Assembly: GCF_006517435.1 (NCBI RefSeq)
Contig: NZ_VHQG01000002.1
Location: 124,160-188,159, forward strand
Length of the DNA stretch: 64,000 nucleotides
Source: Schumannella soli
GTDB lineage: Bacteria; Actinomycetota; Actinomycetes; Actinomycetales; Microbacteriaceae
Direction: 5' to 3'
Shown: positions 14,529 through 23,408 of the stretch, one piece after another
How positions within the stretch are numbered: position 1 is the first letter of the stretch
How the letters are laid out: every line of letters starts with the position of its first letter
Translations under genes and position numbers: made by a program
The notes under the pieces: model-generated
The model's database searches: none
What the model saw: only the letters and a program-made list of their open reading frames with translations
Told to the model about the DNA's origin: nothing

Positions 14529-15757
14529 TGAGCGAGCGACCCTTCTCGCGCCCCGAGCACTTCCACGTCGCCGCGCGTCCCACGGTGGCCGAGCACGCGG
14601 CCGTCGTCGCGTCGCTGGTGCGGGGCACCCTGCCCGGCGGATCCGAGCTCGTGCCTCTCGACGAGGCGCTGGGCCGCGTCACCGTCGAGCCGGTCGCATC
14701 GCCGGTCGATCTCCCGCTGTTCCGCAACTCGCACATGGACGGGTTCGCCGTGCGCGCCGCCGATCTCGCTGCGGCACCGGTCACCCTGCCGGTGGCGGCG
14801 GTCGTCGCCGCGACCGCCGGGGAGCCGCCCGCGCTCGCCCCGGGCACCGCGATCCGCATCATGACGGGCGCGCCCGTGCCGGAGGGGGCGGATGCGATCG
14901 TGCCGGTCGAGCAGGTCGAGTCGCGCGCCGAGACGGTCACCTTCGCCGCGCCGGTCGCCGCTGGCGTGTTCGTGCGTGAGCGCGGTAGCGATCTCCGCGC
15001 CGGCGACGAGCTGATCCCGGCGGGACGCCGTCTCGCCTCGCGGCACCTGGCGGCGCTCGCGGCGGCCGGCCTCGGCGAGGTGGCCGTGCGTCCGCGTGCT
15101 CACGTCGCCATCCTCACGACCGGCAGCGAGCTCGTCGACGTCGGCGCCGTTCCCCGCCCCGGCGAGATCCACGACGCGAACGCCGTCGCGGCGGCGGCGG
15201 CGGTCGTCGAGTGCGGCGGCGTCGTCGCACTGCGGGGTCGAGCCCAGGACGACCGCGCGGTGTTCGACCAGCTGCTCGGCGACGCGGTGCGCGTCGCCGA
15301 CCTGGTGATCACCTCGGGCGGCATCTCGCAGGGCGACTTCGAGGTCGTGCGCGAATCGCTTCTGCCGCGCGGCGGGTGGGTCGGCACGATCGCGATGCAG
15401 CCGGGCGGCCCGCAGGCGCTGGCGATGATCGACGGCGTGCCGGTGATCGGCTTCCCCGGCAATCCGGTGAGCACGCAGCTCTCCTTCGAGGCCTTCGTGG
15501 CGCCGCTGCTTCGCGAGCACGCCGGTCTTCCGATGGCGTCGCGGACTCGACGCCGACTGCGGAGCTCGATCGTGTCGCCGGCCGGGCGCCAGCAGCTGCT
15601 GCGCGCCCGACTCGCGGGCGACGACGAGGTCGAGCCGGTCTCGGGGCCGGGTTCGCACCTGGTGGCCGCACTGGCGGCCGCGGATGCGGTGATCGTCGTG
15701 CCGGCGGAGACGACGGAGCTGCCCGCGGCAGCCGAGGTGGAGGTCTGGGGACTGTGA
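14528..15757 (+). CDS. moeA: Molybdopterin molybdenumtransferase MoeA
   Basis: 409-residue enzyme inserting molybdenum into adenylated molybdopterin. Signatures: HMDGFAVRAADL near residue 70, GTAIRIMTGAPVPEGADAIV, the MoaB-like fold segment LTTGSELVDVG with GEIHDANA, TSGGISQGDFEVV, and GFPGNPVSTQLSFE, ending in the small beta domain IV. Length is normal. Coupled at both ends: TGATG with moeB and GTGA with the following fusion gene. Confidence 0.94.
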   Translation: MSERPFSRPEHFHVAARPTVAEHAAVVASLVRGTLPGGSELVPLDEALGRVTVEPVASPVDLPLFRNSHMDGFAVRAADLAAAPVTLPVAAVVAATAGEPPALAPGTAIRIMTGAPVPEGADAIVPVEQVESRAETVTFAAPVAAGVFVRERGSDLRAGDELIPAGRRLASRHLAALAAAGLGEVAVRPRAHVAILTTGSELVDVGAVPRPGEIHDANAVAAAAAVVECGGVVALRGRAQDDRAVFDQLLGDAVRVADLVITSGGISQGDFEVVRESLLPRGGWVGTIAMQPGGPQALAMIDGVPVIGFPGNPVSTQLSFEAFVAPLLREHAGLPMASRTRRRLRSSIVSPAGRQQLLRARLAGDDEVEPVSGPGSHLVAALAAADAVIVVPAETTELPAAAEVEVWGL

Positions 15758-16842
15758 GCGAACTGAGCCATCTGGATGCCGACGGCCGGGCGCGCATGGT
15801 CGATGTCGGCGCGAAGGCGGTCACCCCGCGCGTCGCGACGGCGTCGGCGCGCTTCGTGACGACCCCCGAGGTGCTCGACCTCGTGCGTCGCGACGCCCTG
15901 TCGAAGGCCGACGTGCTCGCCACGGCGCGCCTGGCGGGCATCGGCGGGGCGAAGCGCACGAGCGAGCTAATCCCACTGTGCCATCCGCTGCCGCTCGACT
16001 CGGTCGCGATCGACTTCGCCTTCGAGGAGGCGCCGCAGCCGGGTGGCGCGGCGAGCATCCTCATCACGGTGACGGCCCGGGTCACGGCCCGCACCGGCGT
16101 CGAGATGGAGGCGCTGACCGCGGCCACAGTCACCGGTCTCACGCTGCACGACATGGTCAAGGCCGTCGATCCCGCCGCGTCGCTGACCGAGGTGCGCCTC
16201 GAGAGCAAGACGGGCGGTCGGCACGGGGACTGGAGGCGCGGGGGAGTCGGCGGCGTCGTCGCCGATGCCGCCGCCGACGTCGCCGCTCCCGAGCGCAGCG
16301 CGACCCCGAGCGCCGACGCCGCGACCCCGAGCGCCGACGCCGCGACCCCAGCGCCGCGCCCCGTCGCGCGCACCGCCGCCGTCATCGTCGCCTCGACCCG
16401 GGCGGCGGCCGGGGAGGCCGACGACCGCACGGGCCCGGTGCTCGTCGACTGGCTGCGCGGTCGTGGTTTCGCGATCGACGCGCCTCGCGTGGTGGCCGAT
16501 GCCGACGTGTCCGGCGCCCTCGACGCCGTTCTCGCCGCGGGACCGCAGGTGCTCATCACGACCGGAGGCACCGGCCTCGGCCCGGGAGACCAGACGCCCG
16601 ACGCCGTCGGACCGCGATTGACTCGCGCTCTGCCGGGCGTGATCGAGGCGGTGCGCGCTCGCGGACTGCTCAGCACCCCGACCGCGGCGCTCTCGCGCGG
16701 GGTCGCCGGGGTGACCGCCGGCGGCACGATCGTCGTGACGCTGCCCGGGTCGATCGGCGCGGTGCGCGACGGCATCGCCGTGCTCGACGGCCTGCTCGAC
16801 CACCTCGTGCACCAGCTCGCGGGCGACGCCGACCATGGCTGA
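15754..16842 (+). CDS. moaC: MoaC-MogA fusion: cyclic pyranopterin synthase plus molybdopterin adenylyltransferase-like domain
   Basis: 362 residues joining two enzymes. Residues 1-160 are MoaC (MVDVGAKAVTPRVATASAR; ELIPLCHPLPLDSV; LHDMVKAVDP with the catalytic Asp/Lys pair), which makes cyclic pyranopterin monophosphate. A linker of about 40 residues rich in Ala/Pro follows. Residues about 204-362 are a MogA/MoaB domain with ITTGGTGLGPGDQTPDA and VTLPGSIGAVRDGI, which adenylates molybdopterin. The fusion joins an early and a late step of the same pathway. GTG start overlaps the moeA stop. Confidence 0.93.
   Translation: MSELSHLDADGRARMVDVGAKAVTPRVATASARFVTTPEVLDLVRRDALSKADVLATARLAGIGGAKRTSELIPLCHPLPLDSVAIDFAFEEAPQPGGAASILITVTARVTARTGVEMEALTAATVTGLTLHDMVKAVDPAASLTEVRLESKTGGRHGDWRRGGVGGVVADAAADVAAPERSATPSADAATPSADAATPAPRPVARTAAVIVASTRAAAGEADDRTGPVLVDWLRGRGFAIDAPRVVADADVSGALDAVLAAGPQVLITTGGTGLGPGDQTPDAVGPRLTRALPGVIEAVRARGLLSTPTAALSRGVAGVTAGGTIVVTLPGSIGAVRDGIAVLDGLLDHLVHQLAGDADHG
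16300..16341 (+). repeat. Two tandem 21-bp repeats in the MoaC-MogA linker
   Basis: gcgaccccgagcgccgacgc-c occurs twice (16300-16320, 16321-16341) and begins a third partial copy. In frame it encodes ATPSADA twice, so copy number can vary without frameshift and tunes linker length. Confidence 0.8.
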
Positions 16843-17248
16843 CCGGGCGGCCCGTGTCGTGACGCGGCCGATCGACGTCGCCGCCGTCGAGGCCGCGGTC
16901 GCCGCCGACTCCGCCGGCGCGCTCGTCACCTTCCGCGGCGTCGTGCGCGACCATGACGGCGGGCGCGCGGTGACCGCGCTCGAGTACGAGGCGCATCCGG
17001 CAGCGGCGGAGTTCCTGCAGCGCGCCTGCGACACGATCGCCGAGCGCTCCGGCGTGCGCGTCGCGGCCGTGCACCGGGTCGGCGCCCTGGTCGTCGGCGA
17101 CGTGGCGCTGGTGGCCTGCGCCGCGTCGGCGCACCGGGCCGAAGCGTTCCAGGCGTGCGGCGACCTCGTCGACCTGATCAAGCAGACCGTGCCGATCTGG
17201 AAGCGTCAGACCTTCGACGACGGCGCATCCGAGTGGGTCGGGCTCTGA
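16835..17248 (+). CDS. moaE: Molybdopterin synthase catalytic subunit MoaE
   Basis: 137 residues. Signatures: GALVTFRGVVRDHDGGRAV, ALEYEAHPAAAE, HRVGALVVGDVALVACAASAHR and the active-site KQTVPIWKRQ near the C-terminus. With MoaD it converts cPMP to molybdopterin. Its ATG lies 8 nt inside the end of the moaC-mogA fusion. The partner moaD is about 11 kb away on the other strand. Confidence 0.95.
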   Translation: MADRAARVVTRPIDVAAVEAAVAADSAGALVTFRGVVRDHDGGRAVTALEYEAHPAAAEFLQRACDTIAERSGVRVAAVHRVGALVVGDVALVACAASAHRAEAFQACGDLVDLIKQTVPIWKRQTFDDGASEWVGL

Positions 17249-17300
17249 GCCGACGGGCGCTGAGCAGGACGGGCTCTGGGCACGGCGGTCGGCCTCGGCG

Positions 17301-18911
17301 TCAGCCCCGCTCGAAGAGGTAGACGTCGGTGCGCGAGAACCGGGTCGTCTCGCGCAGCTCGAAGCCGGCATCGCGGAACACCGCGAACTTCTCCTGCTGC
17401 GTCTCGGAGTGATTGCTGACGACGTACCAGACGTCGTCGTAGCCGCTCAGCAGAGCCGGATCGAGAGCGGTGTTGCGCTCCCACAGCCCCCGCGGCGGCG
17501 CCGAGGCGTTGACGTCGCCGAGCCCGGCGAACGCCTGCGGATAGCTCTGCGCGATCACGCGGGAGGTCACGGTCGGATGCCCGCGCAGGCCTCCCCACAC
17601 GATCCCGGCCGTCGACGAGGGAGCAGATCCGGGTGCGCCGGATCCGGCAGGCACGAGGCCGAGCTCGGCGGTGCGCTCGGCCACGTGGTCGGCGACCTGG
17701 TTCCAGTCGCTGTGCTGTTTCGCCTCGGGCATCCGCTGGCCCACGTACGACGGCACCGCGAGCGCCACGATCACGGCGATCCCCGCGATGCGCAGCGCCC
17801 GTCGCGGCAGCGCGTCGACGACGACGGCCATCGCGACCGCCACTGCCGGAAGCGAGAAGGTCAGGTAGCGCGGCGAGTAGAGCGGAGTGAGCGCCACCGA
17901 GGCGGTGAGCAGTCCGAGCGTGGGCGCGGTCAACAGGGCGATCGTCAGCGCCGCGAGCAGAGGTCGGCGCGCGAAGCCGCGCACCAGCAGCGCCCCACCG
18001 AGAGCGATCATCAGCCAGGCGACGAAGGCGAAGGGGGCCGCCTTCGGGAAGAACTGGGTCACGAGCACCGCGTGCGGCGTCGTCGCGTCGAGCGGGTGGA
18101 TCCAGCTCACCTGGCCCTTCTGCCGCTCCGCGAGCACGGTCAGCGGCCAGGTCGACAGCACGGCCACCGCAGCCGTGATCGCGAATGGGACGGCCTCCCG
18201 CCAGCGCAGGCGGCGGGCGAGCAGCAGCACGGTGACCACGGCCGCGTGGGCAACGAGGGCCAGCGCCACGTAGAGGTAGAGCACGATCGACAGCCCGGTC
18301 ACCACCGCGTAGGCCACCCAGTAGACGCGGCGGCGATGCGGTGAGACGTCGCCGCGATGCTGCAGCGCGCACACCAGCAGGAGCGAGGCGAGCGTGACGA
18401 GCATGAGACTGAGGGCGTAGCTGCGGCCCTCTCCGCCGGCCCAGGTGAAGCGCGGAAGCACCAGCAGCACGGCGCCGGTGATCAGGGCGAGTCGGCGGGA
18501 TGCCAGCCGCTCGACCAGCAGCACCGTCACGGTGACCGTCACGCCGGCGGCCACGATGCTCGGCACTCGCAGCGCGAACGCCGAGTAGCCGACGAGCTCG
18601 AACCACTGGTGCAGCAGCCAGTAGTAGAGGGCATGCACCGCGTCGACCTGGCGCACGAGCACGCCGAGCGCCTCGACGTCGCGGGTCGCGGCGGTGACGC
18701 TCGCGCCCTCGTCGTACCAGAGCGACGGAACCCAGGCGAAGGCGCCCGAGACGATCGAGGCGATCAGTCCGAGCACGAGAGCGGAGCGCCAGGGACGGCG
18801 ACGGGTGCGCCGGTCGCGCGACGGATCCGCCGCCGTGGATGCGGCGGGGGACGACTCGGGGAGCGAGGTCGCGACCGCGTCCGCGTCGATCACGACGACC
18901 GGCGCGGTCAC
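17301..18911 (-). CDS. Polytopic glycosyltransferase (GT39/ArnT-like mannosyltransferase family)
   Basis: 536 residues with about eleven hydrophobic helices and a soluble C-terminal domain. The first loop has WVPSLWYDEGASVTAA, whose Asp-Glu pair resembles the catalytic acidic motif of GT-C transferases using polyprenyl-phosphate sugars. N-terminal 40 residues are polar and cytosolic. GTG start overlaps the stop of the preceding GT87-like gene (GTGA), so both are co-translated. Likely role: adding mannose or another sugar to a cell-envelope glycan or protein; acceptor unknown. Confidence 0.8.
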   Translation of the reverse strand: MTAPVVVIDADAVATSLPESSPAASTAADPSRDRRTRRRPWRSALVLGLIASIVSGAFAWVPSLWYDEGASVTAATRDVEALGVLVRQVDAVHALYYWLLHQWFELVGYSAFALRVPSIVAAGVTVTVTVLLVERLASRRLALITGAVLLVLPRFTWAGGEGRSYALSLMLVTLASLLLVCALQHRGDVSPHRRRVYWVAYAVVTGLSIVLYLYVALALVAHAAVVTVLLLARRLRWREAVPFAITAAVAVLSTWPLTVLAERQKGQVSWIHPLDATTPHAVLVTQFFPKAAPFAFVAWLMIALGGALLVRGFARRPLLAALTIALLTAPTLGLLTASVALTPLYSPRYLTFSLPAVAVAMAVVVDALPRRALRIAGIAVIVALAVPSYVGQRMPEAKQHSDWNQVADHVAERTAELGLVPAGSGAPGSAPSSTAGIVWGGLRGHPTVTSRVIAQSYPQAFAGLGDVNASAPPRGLWERNTALDPALLSGYDDVWYVVSNHSETQQEKFAVFRDAGFELRETTRFSRTDVYLFERG

Positions 18912-20329
18912 GTCGCCGCCTCCGAGTCAGAGGCCGAGCCCGACGATGGCGCCGACGCCGACGCCGATGCCGACGCGCTCCGATTGATGCGCGCCGCGCG
19001 CCGCCGCAGCAGCCAGGCGGCGATCAGCACCACGAGCGCGATCGCCAGGGCGACACGGCTGACCGTCAACGAGGGGATGAGCGAGCGCGCGGTGAGGGCG
19101 AGCACGACCGCGAACCACTCCCAGCGGCGGCTGAGCACGATGAACGGCGCGAGCAGCAGCGCGTACCAGACGTACCGCGGGCTCACCAGCAGCAGCGTCA
19201 TCCCGACGAGCACGACCTGCGTCATCCACGGCTGCGTCGGGTCGGTGCGCCACACGCACAGCGCTGCGATGACGGCGAGCAGCACGGCCGCGACCGGCAG
19301 CGCCGCCGAGCCGGGCAGCACGACAGTGAGGAGGGCGAAGCGCGAGCCGTCGTCGTAGCCCTCCTCCTTGAGATAGCCGGGCAGGTATCCCAGCACGCGG
19401 GGTCCGGAGGCGATCACCGCCGGCACGTAGACGGCGGCGAAGGTGAGCACGGCGGCGACGATGACCGCGATCGGGCGCCGACGGATCAGCGGGGGAGCGA
19501 CGATGACGGGGATGAGCTTGGTCGCGATCGCCGCACCGAGGGCGATGCCGCCCCAGATGCGCCGGCCGCGGCTGATGAGCAGGGTCGCGACGAGGGCGAG
19601 CGCCGCGCCGAGCACATCCACGTGGGCGTTGTTGACCGCCTCGATCGCGATCAGCGGACACCAGCTCCAGAGAGCCGCCCAGCGCGGATCGAGGCCGCGG
19701 CGTCGCAGCGCGACGAGCAGCCCCGCCGTGACGGCGAGTGCGATCACGAGGCCGCCGATCTGCAGCGGCAGGTACTCGGCCTCGGGCGGCACGAACAGCC
19801 GCACCGCCGCGAAGTAGGCCTCGGCAACCGGCGGGTAGATCGTCAGCACCCTCGGGCGGTTGATCGCCGTGCACAGCGGATCGCCATCGTCGACGCTGCG
19901 CACCTTCTCTTGGCGGATGCCGGGGCAGCTGAAGCTGCCGTCGGCGTCGACCTCGGGTTCTCCGAAGAGCCAGTCGGGGCGCAGGTCGTCGAGGGCGTCG
20001 GAGGCCGGCACGTGGTCGTAGGGCGAGATGCCCGCCTTCTGCACGATGCCGTCCCAGGCGTAGCGCGCCGAGTCGGTGCTCGTCGTCGGCGGGGCGAGCA
20101 GCGCCGCGCCGCCGATCAGCAGCGCGCCGCCCAGCACGACCGCTGTCACGCGGCGTGCGGGCACGCGACGCAGCGCGATCACCGCGAGAGCGAACAGAAC
20201 CCAGGCGATCCCGGTCCACAGCGCGATCGACGGGCGCTCACCCGGCCGCAGCGAGGTGAAGTTCAGGGTCGACCAGCCGATCGCCGCGGCCGTGGCCGCG
20301 GCGAGCACGACGGCCACCGCAGTCCTCAC
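18908..20329 (-). CDS. GT87-like polytopic glycosyltransferase
   Basis: 473 residues with ten or more hydrophobic helices, resembling alpha-mannosyltransferases of the GT87 (DUF2029) family that use polyprenyl-phosphate-mannose for lipoglycans. Segments such as TSTDSARYAWDGIVQKAGISPYDHVP and LAPPLIRRRP-like inner loops fit. GTG 20329 (VRTAVAVVLAAATAAAIGW) is chosen; the upstream extension is arginine-rich shadow. The C-terminus ends in a Ser-Ala run (SASASASASA), encoded by gcc/gat repeats. Heads a two-gene operon. Confidence 0.8.
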   Translation of the reverse strand: MRTAVAVVLAAATAAAIGWSTLNFTSLRPGERPSIALWTGIAWVLFALAVIALRRVPARRVTAVVLGGALLIGGAALLAPPTTSTDSARYAWDGIVQKAGISPYDHVPASDALDDLRPDWLFGEPEVDADGSFSCPGIRQEKVRSVDDGDPLCTAINRPRVLTIYPPVAEAYFAAVRLFVPPEAEYLPLQIGGLVIALAVTAGLLVALRRRGLDPRWAALWSWCPLIAIEAVNNAHVDVLGAALALVATLLISRGRRIWGGIALGAAIATKLIPVIVAPPLIRRRPIAVIVAAVLTFAAVYVPAVIASGPRVLGYLPGYLKEEGYDDGSRFALLTVVLPGSAALPVAAVLLAVIAALCVWRTDPTQPWMTQVVLVGMTLLLVSPRYVWYALLLAPFIVLSRRWEWFAVVLALTARSLIPSLTVSRVALAIALVVLIAAWLLRRRAARINRSASASASASAPSSGSASDSEAAT

Positions 20330-20441
20330 CTCTCGATCCTGACCCCTCGGGCCTGCGCATCCGGTCGGGAGACGGCCTCTGTCTGCGAACCGTAATGATT
20401 CGCGCCGCCCCTCGGCGCCGGGTCCGTGGTGCACTGGGAAC

Positions 20442-21608
20442 ATGGCGGATCTGACGTCGCGCATGGCCGACCGGCTCGAGCCGGTCTTCGCCCGCCTGCG
20501 TCGCACCAGCTCCGACCCGGTGAAGTCGACCCGCACCGCCGTCGTCATCGGTCGCCTGCTCGGCGCCGCGTTCACGATCTGCTTCGCGACCGGCGTCTTC
20601 AGCCACGTGCTGCAGGACTATCCGAGCTGGATCGTGCTCCCGCGGCCGGTCAGCCTCTATCGCGTCACCCAGGGTCTGCACGTGATCAGCGGGATCGCCT
20701 CGATCCCGCTCCTGCTCGCGAAGCTGTGGACCGTCTACCCGCGGCTGTTCGAATGGCCCCCGATCCGCTCGCTCGCCGGGGTGCTCGAGCGGCTCTCGAT
20801 CGCGGTGCTCGTGACCGCGTCGCTCGTCGAGGTCGCGATCGGCCTGCTCAACATCTTCCAGGTCTACGTCTTCCCGTTCCCGTTCCGGCAGACGCACTAC
20901 GCGCTCGGCTGGATCGTCTTCGGCAGCCTGATCGTGCACATCGCCGTCAAGCTGCCCCTCATCGCCCGCTACTGGCGCTCCGGTGCGCGCGACCGTCCGC
21001 GCGCGGGCGCTGTCGTCAGCCGCCGCGGGCTCGTGGGCATCGTCGGCGTCATGGTCGGCGCGGTCACCGTGACCACCGCGGGGCAGACGGTCGACCTGCT
21101 GAAGCCGTTCAACATCCTGGGCCCGCGCAAGCAGAACCTCGGTCCGCAGGGACTCCCGGTCAACAAGACCGCGATGCAGGCGGGCGTCATCGCGGTCGCC
21201 AAGTCGCCGGAGTGGGCGCTCGAGGTCATCGCCGGCGACACGACGCGCAGCTTCGACCTGATGGCGCTGCGCGCTCTGCCGCAGACCACGGTCGACCTCC
21301 CGATCGCCTGCGTCGAGGGCTGGAGCCAGATGGCGCGCTGGAAGGGCGTGCGGATGCGCGACCTGCTCGAGGCCGCCGGCGCGCCCGCCGAGAGCGACCT
21401 CAAGGTGCGCAGCCTGCAGCGCAACGGCGTCACGAGCCGGATGGAGATGCCGGCCGGCTTCAGCGCCGACCCGCTGACCCTCGTCGCGCTCGAGCTGAAC
21501 GGCGAGGTGCTCGACATCGATCACGGCTATCCGGCCCGCGTGATCGCGCCGGGTCGGCCCGGGGCACTGCAGACGAAGTGGCTCGCCCGCATCGAGGTGG
21601 TGTCGTGA
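20442..21608 (+). CDS. Membrane-anchored molybdopterin-dependent oxidoreductase (sulfite-oxidase fold)
   Basis: 388 residues. The first 200 are membrane: four to five helices in a cytochrome b561-like arrangement with several His on helices (FSHVLQDYP, GLHVISG, QTHYALGW, IVHIAVK). After a further hydrophobic helix (GLVGIVGVMVGAVTVTTAG), the C-terminal part has the sulfite-oxidase-type cofactor domain with LPIACVEGWSQ; Cys290 is the probable molybdenum ligand. Electrons could pass from the cofactor domain to the heme-bearing membrane part. Natural client of the nearby Moco genes. The next gene overlaps by 4 nt. Confidence 0.85.
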   Translation: MADLTSRMADRLEPVFARLRRTSSDPVKSTRTAVVIGRLLGAAFTICFATGVFSHVLQDYPSWIVLPRPVSLYRVTQGLHVISGIASIPLLLAKLWTVYPRLFEWPPIRSLAGVLERLSIAVLVTASLVEVAIGLLNIFQVYVFPFPFRQTHYALGWIVFGSLIVHIAVKLPLIARYWRSGARDRPRAGAVVSRRGLVGIVGVMVGAVTVTTAGQTVDLLKPFNILGPRKQNLGPQGLPVNKTAMQAGVIAVAKSPEWALEVIAGDTTRSFDLMALRALPQTTVDLPIACVEGWSQMARWKGVRMRDLLEAAGAPAESDLKVRSLQRNGVTSRMEMPAGFSADPLTLVALELNGEVLDIDHGYPARVIAPGRPGALQTKWLARIEVVS

Positions 21609-22120
21609 GCGCGCCGCGGGTCGGACTGGTCGGCCGCGTTCGCGCGATGCCGGTGTTCGCGGTGTCGCCGTCGACCGAGCCCTATCGCGTCGCTCGGGTC
21701 GTGCTGATCGTGATCGGCGTCGCGATCGGGGTGGTGGGGGGCGTCATCTTGCTCAACGATGTCGCGCCCAAGCGCTACGTCGGCCTCGCGACGTGGCTGA
21801 TCGTCGCCGTGATCCTGCACGATGTGGTGCTCGCCCCTGTGCTCGTCGCCGCCGGGCTGGCGTTCCTGCGCGTGCGCGAACGGCTTCGCATCGGCCGGCT
21901 CGCTGCCACGATCGTGCAGGGGGCTCTGGTCGTCGCGGGGGTGCTGACCGCGATCGGCGTGCCCGGACTGCTGGCCAACCGTCGTGGCAGCGCCAATCCG
22001 ACGATCGCGACGACGCCCTACCTGCTGTCGCTCGTCATCGTCTGGGGCGTCGCGGTCGTCGTCGTCGCCGTGGCCCTCGCGCTGCCGCGGCTGATCGAGC
22101 GCCGCGCGCGCAAGAAGTAG
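21605..22120 (+). CDS. Small integral membrane protein, partner of the oxidoreductase
   Basis: 171 residues with four hydrophobic helices (VVLIVIGVAIGVVGGVILL; LIVAVILHDVVLAPVLVAAG; IVQGALVVAGVLTAIGVP; LSLVIVWGVAVVVVAVALA). No known catalytic motif; one His lies within a helix. GTG 21605 overlaps the oxidoreductase stop (GTGA), implying a shared complex or function. Its last 103 bp overlap, tail to tail, the 3' end of a methyltransferase gene on the other strand. Function unknown. Confidence 0.8.
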   Translation: MSAPRVGLVGRVRAMPVFAVSPSTEPYRVARVVLIVIGVAIGVVGGVILLNDVAPKRYVGLATWLIVAVILHDVVLAPVLVAAGLAFLRVRERLRIGRLAATIVQGALVVAGVLTAIGVPGLLANRRGSANPTIATTPYLLSLVIVWGVAVVVVAVALALPRLIERRARKK

Positions 22121-22752
22121 CGTCCGCTCACCTGCCACTCCGACTCGAGGCGCAGGCCTGCCTCACCGAGCAGATCGCGCAGTGCGGCGTGACCGACGCG
22201 CGCCCAGGGGAACGGGCCGCTCTCGCTGCCGTCGTCGCCGACCGCGATGAACACCGCGGTCTCGTGCAGCCAGGCATCGGCATCCGCCTCGACGATCACC
22301 GAGCCGCCGTCGGCGAGCAGGTCGTGGCAGCGCTGCAGGAGGGCGAGCGGATCGCCGCCGATGCCGACGTTGCCGTCCATGAGCAGGATCGTGCCCCAGG
22401 CGCCCTCGAGCGGGAGCCGTTCGAACACCGAGCGGCGCAGCGCGGGAGTGCCGTCGGCGGAGGTCATCGCGACGGCGTCGTCCGAGACGTCGATGCCCAG
22501 CGCGGCGACGGCGCGATCGGCCGCGGCGCGCACCATGCGTCCGGGGCCGCAGCCGATGTCGAGCAGCGGGGCCGCGGCGTGGTCGAGCACCGAGAGGTCG
22601 GCGGCGGTCGCCAGGCCGAGCCAGCGTGCCGCGTCGATGCTGATCTCGGCGCCGTCGCCGTCGATGCGGCGCAGCACGAGCGGTCCGCTCTGCTCGGCGC
22701 CGAGCAGCCCGCGGTACGGCTCGTCACCGCCGGTGCCGAACGTGCCGCTCAT
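22018..22752 (-). CDS. Class I SAM-dependent methyltransferase
   Basis: 244 residues. SAM-binding motif I LLDIGCGPGRMV near residue 63, then GIDVSDDAVAM and LLADGGSVIVEAD. The final ~35 residues (Arg/Ala then Thr-rich) come from DNA that also encodes the end of the opposite membrane protein and look unconstrained. Last gene of a three-gene operon (GT2, DUF2064, methyltransferase), coupled by ATGA overlaps. It probably modifies the product of the two transferases; substrate unknown. Confidence 0.83.
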   Translation of the reverse strand: MSGTFGTGGDEPYRGLLGAEQSGPLVLRRIDGDGAEISIDAARWLGLATAADLSVLDHAAAPLLDIGCGPGRMVRAAADRAVAALGIDVSDDAVAMTSADGTPALRRSVFERLPLEGAWGTILLMDGNVGIGGDPLALLQRCHDLLADGGSVIVEADADAWLHETAVFIAVGDDGSESGPFPWARVGHAALRDLLGEAGLRLESEWQVSGRYFLRARRSISRGSARATATTTTATPQTMTSDSR

Positions 22753-23408
22753 CGGCGCGACCCCTCGCGGAGTCCCGCGAAGACGCGCGCGGTCCGCAGT
22801 CGAGGATGCTCGATCGTGATCGCCCGCAGGTCGTCGACCGTGTCGAGATCGCGCAGCGGCGGAAGGTCGCGCACGCTCAACCCCGCATCCATCAGTCGGC
22901 GCCGCTGCACGGCGCCGGTGTCGTCGCGCGACATGGGGACGCCGCGGATCAGATCGCCGCGGGCGCCGGCGACCGACGTCATGCCGAGCGCCCAGAACCC
23001 GCCGTCGAGGGCGGGGCCGAACCAGGCGGCGGGATGATCGCCCGCGCCCGTCTCGGTCGCATCCACCTCGTCGAAGAAGGCCGACATGTCCTCGGCGGCG
23101 AGCTGCGGAGTGTCCATCCCGACGAGCAGCAGCGCCCCGTCGACAGCGTCGAAGAGGGCGCCGAGACGCGCGTCGAGCCCGCCCTCCGGCTGGGGGAGAA
23201 CGTCGAAGCCGGTCGCGAGGTCGGCGGTGGCCTCGCCGTCGAAGAACAGCACCCGGCGCGTCGCCGGCAGGTCGCGCACGACGGCGATCGTGTCGGCGAG
23301 GCTCGCCGCGGCGACCTCCGCCGCCTCGTCGAGTGTCAACGGCGGATGCAGCCGCGTCTTGACCCGTCCCGGCCGGCATTCCTTGGCGATGAGAGCGACG
23401 GTCGTCAT
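22749..23408 (-). CDS. DUF2064 / TIGR04282-type glycosyltransferase-like protein
   Basis: 219 residues with a GT-A-like nucleotide-sugar fold: MTTVALIAKECRPGRVKTRL at the start (the KxPxPGxxKTRL-like pattern), ALLLVGMDTPQL and PALDGGFWALG. Such proteins typically sit beside a GT2 enzyme in clusters named selenodomain-associated transferases 1 and 2, as here. ATG overlaps the GT2 stop and its own stop overlaps the methyltransferase ATG, giving a tightly coupled operon. Confidence 0.83.
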   Translation of the reverse strand: MTTVALIAKECRPGRVKTRLHPPLTLDEAAEVAAASLADTIAVVRDLPATRRVLFFDGEATADLATGFDVLPQPEGGLDARLGALFDAVDGALLLVGMDTPQLAAEDMSAFFDEVDATETGAGDHPAAWFGPALDGGFWALGMTSVAGARGDLIRGVPMSRDDTGAVQRRRLMDAGLSVRDLPPLRDLDTVDDLRAITIEHPRLRTARVFAGLREGSRR

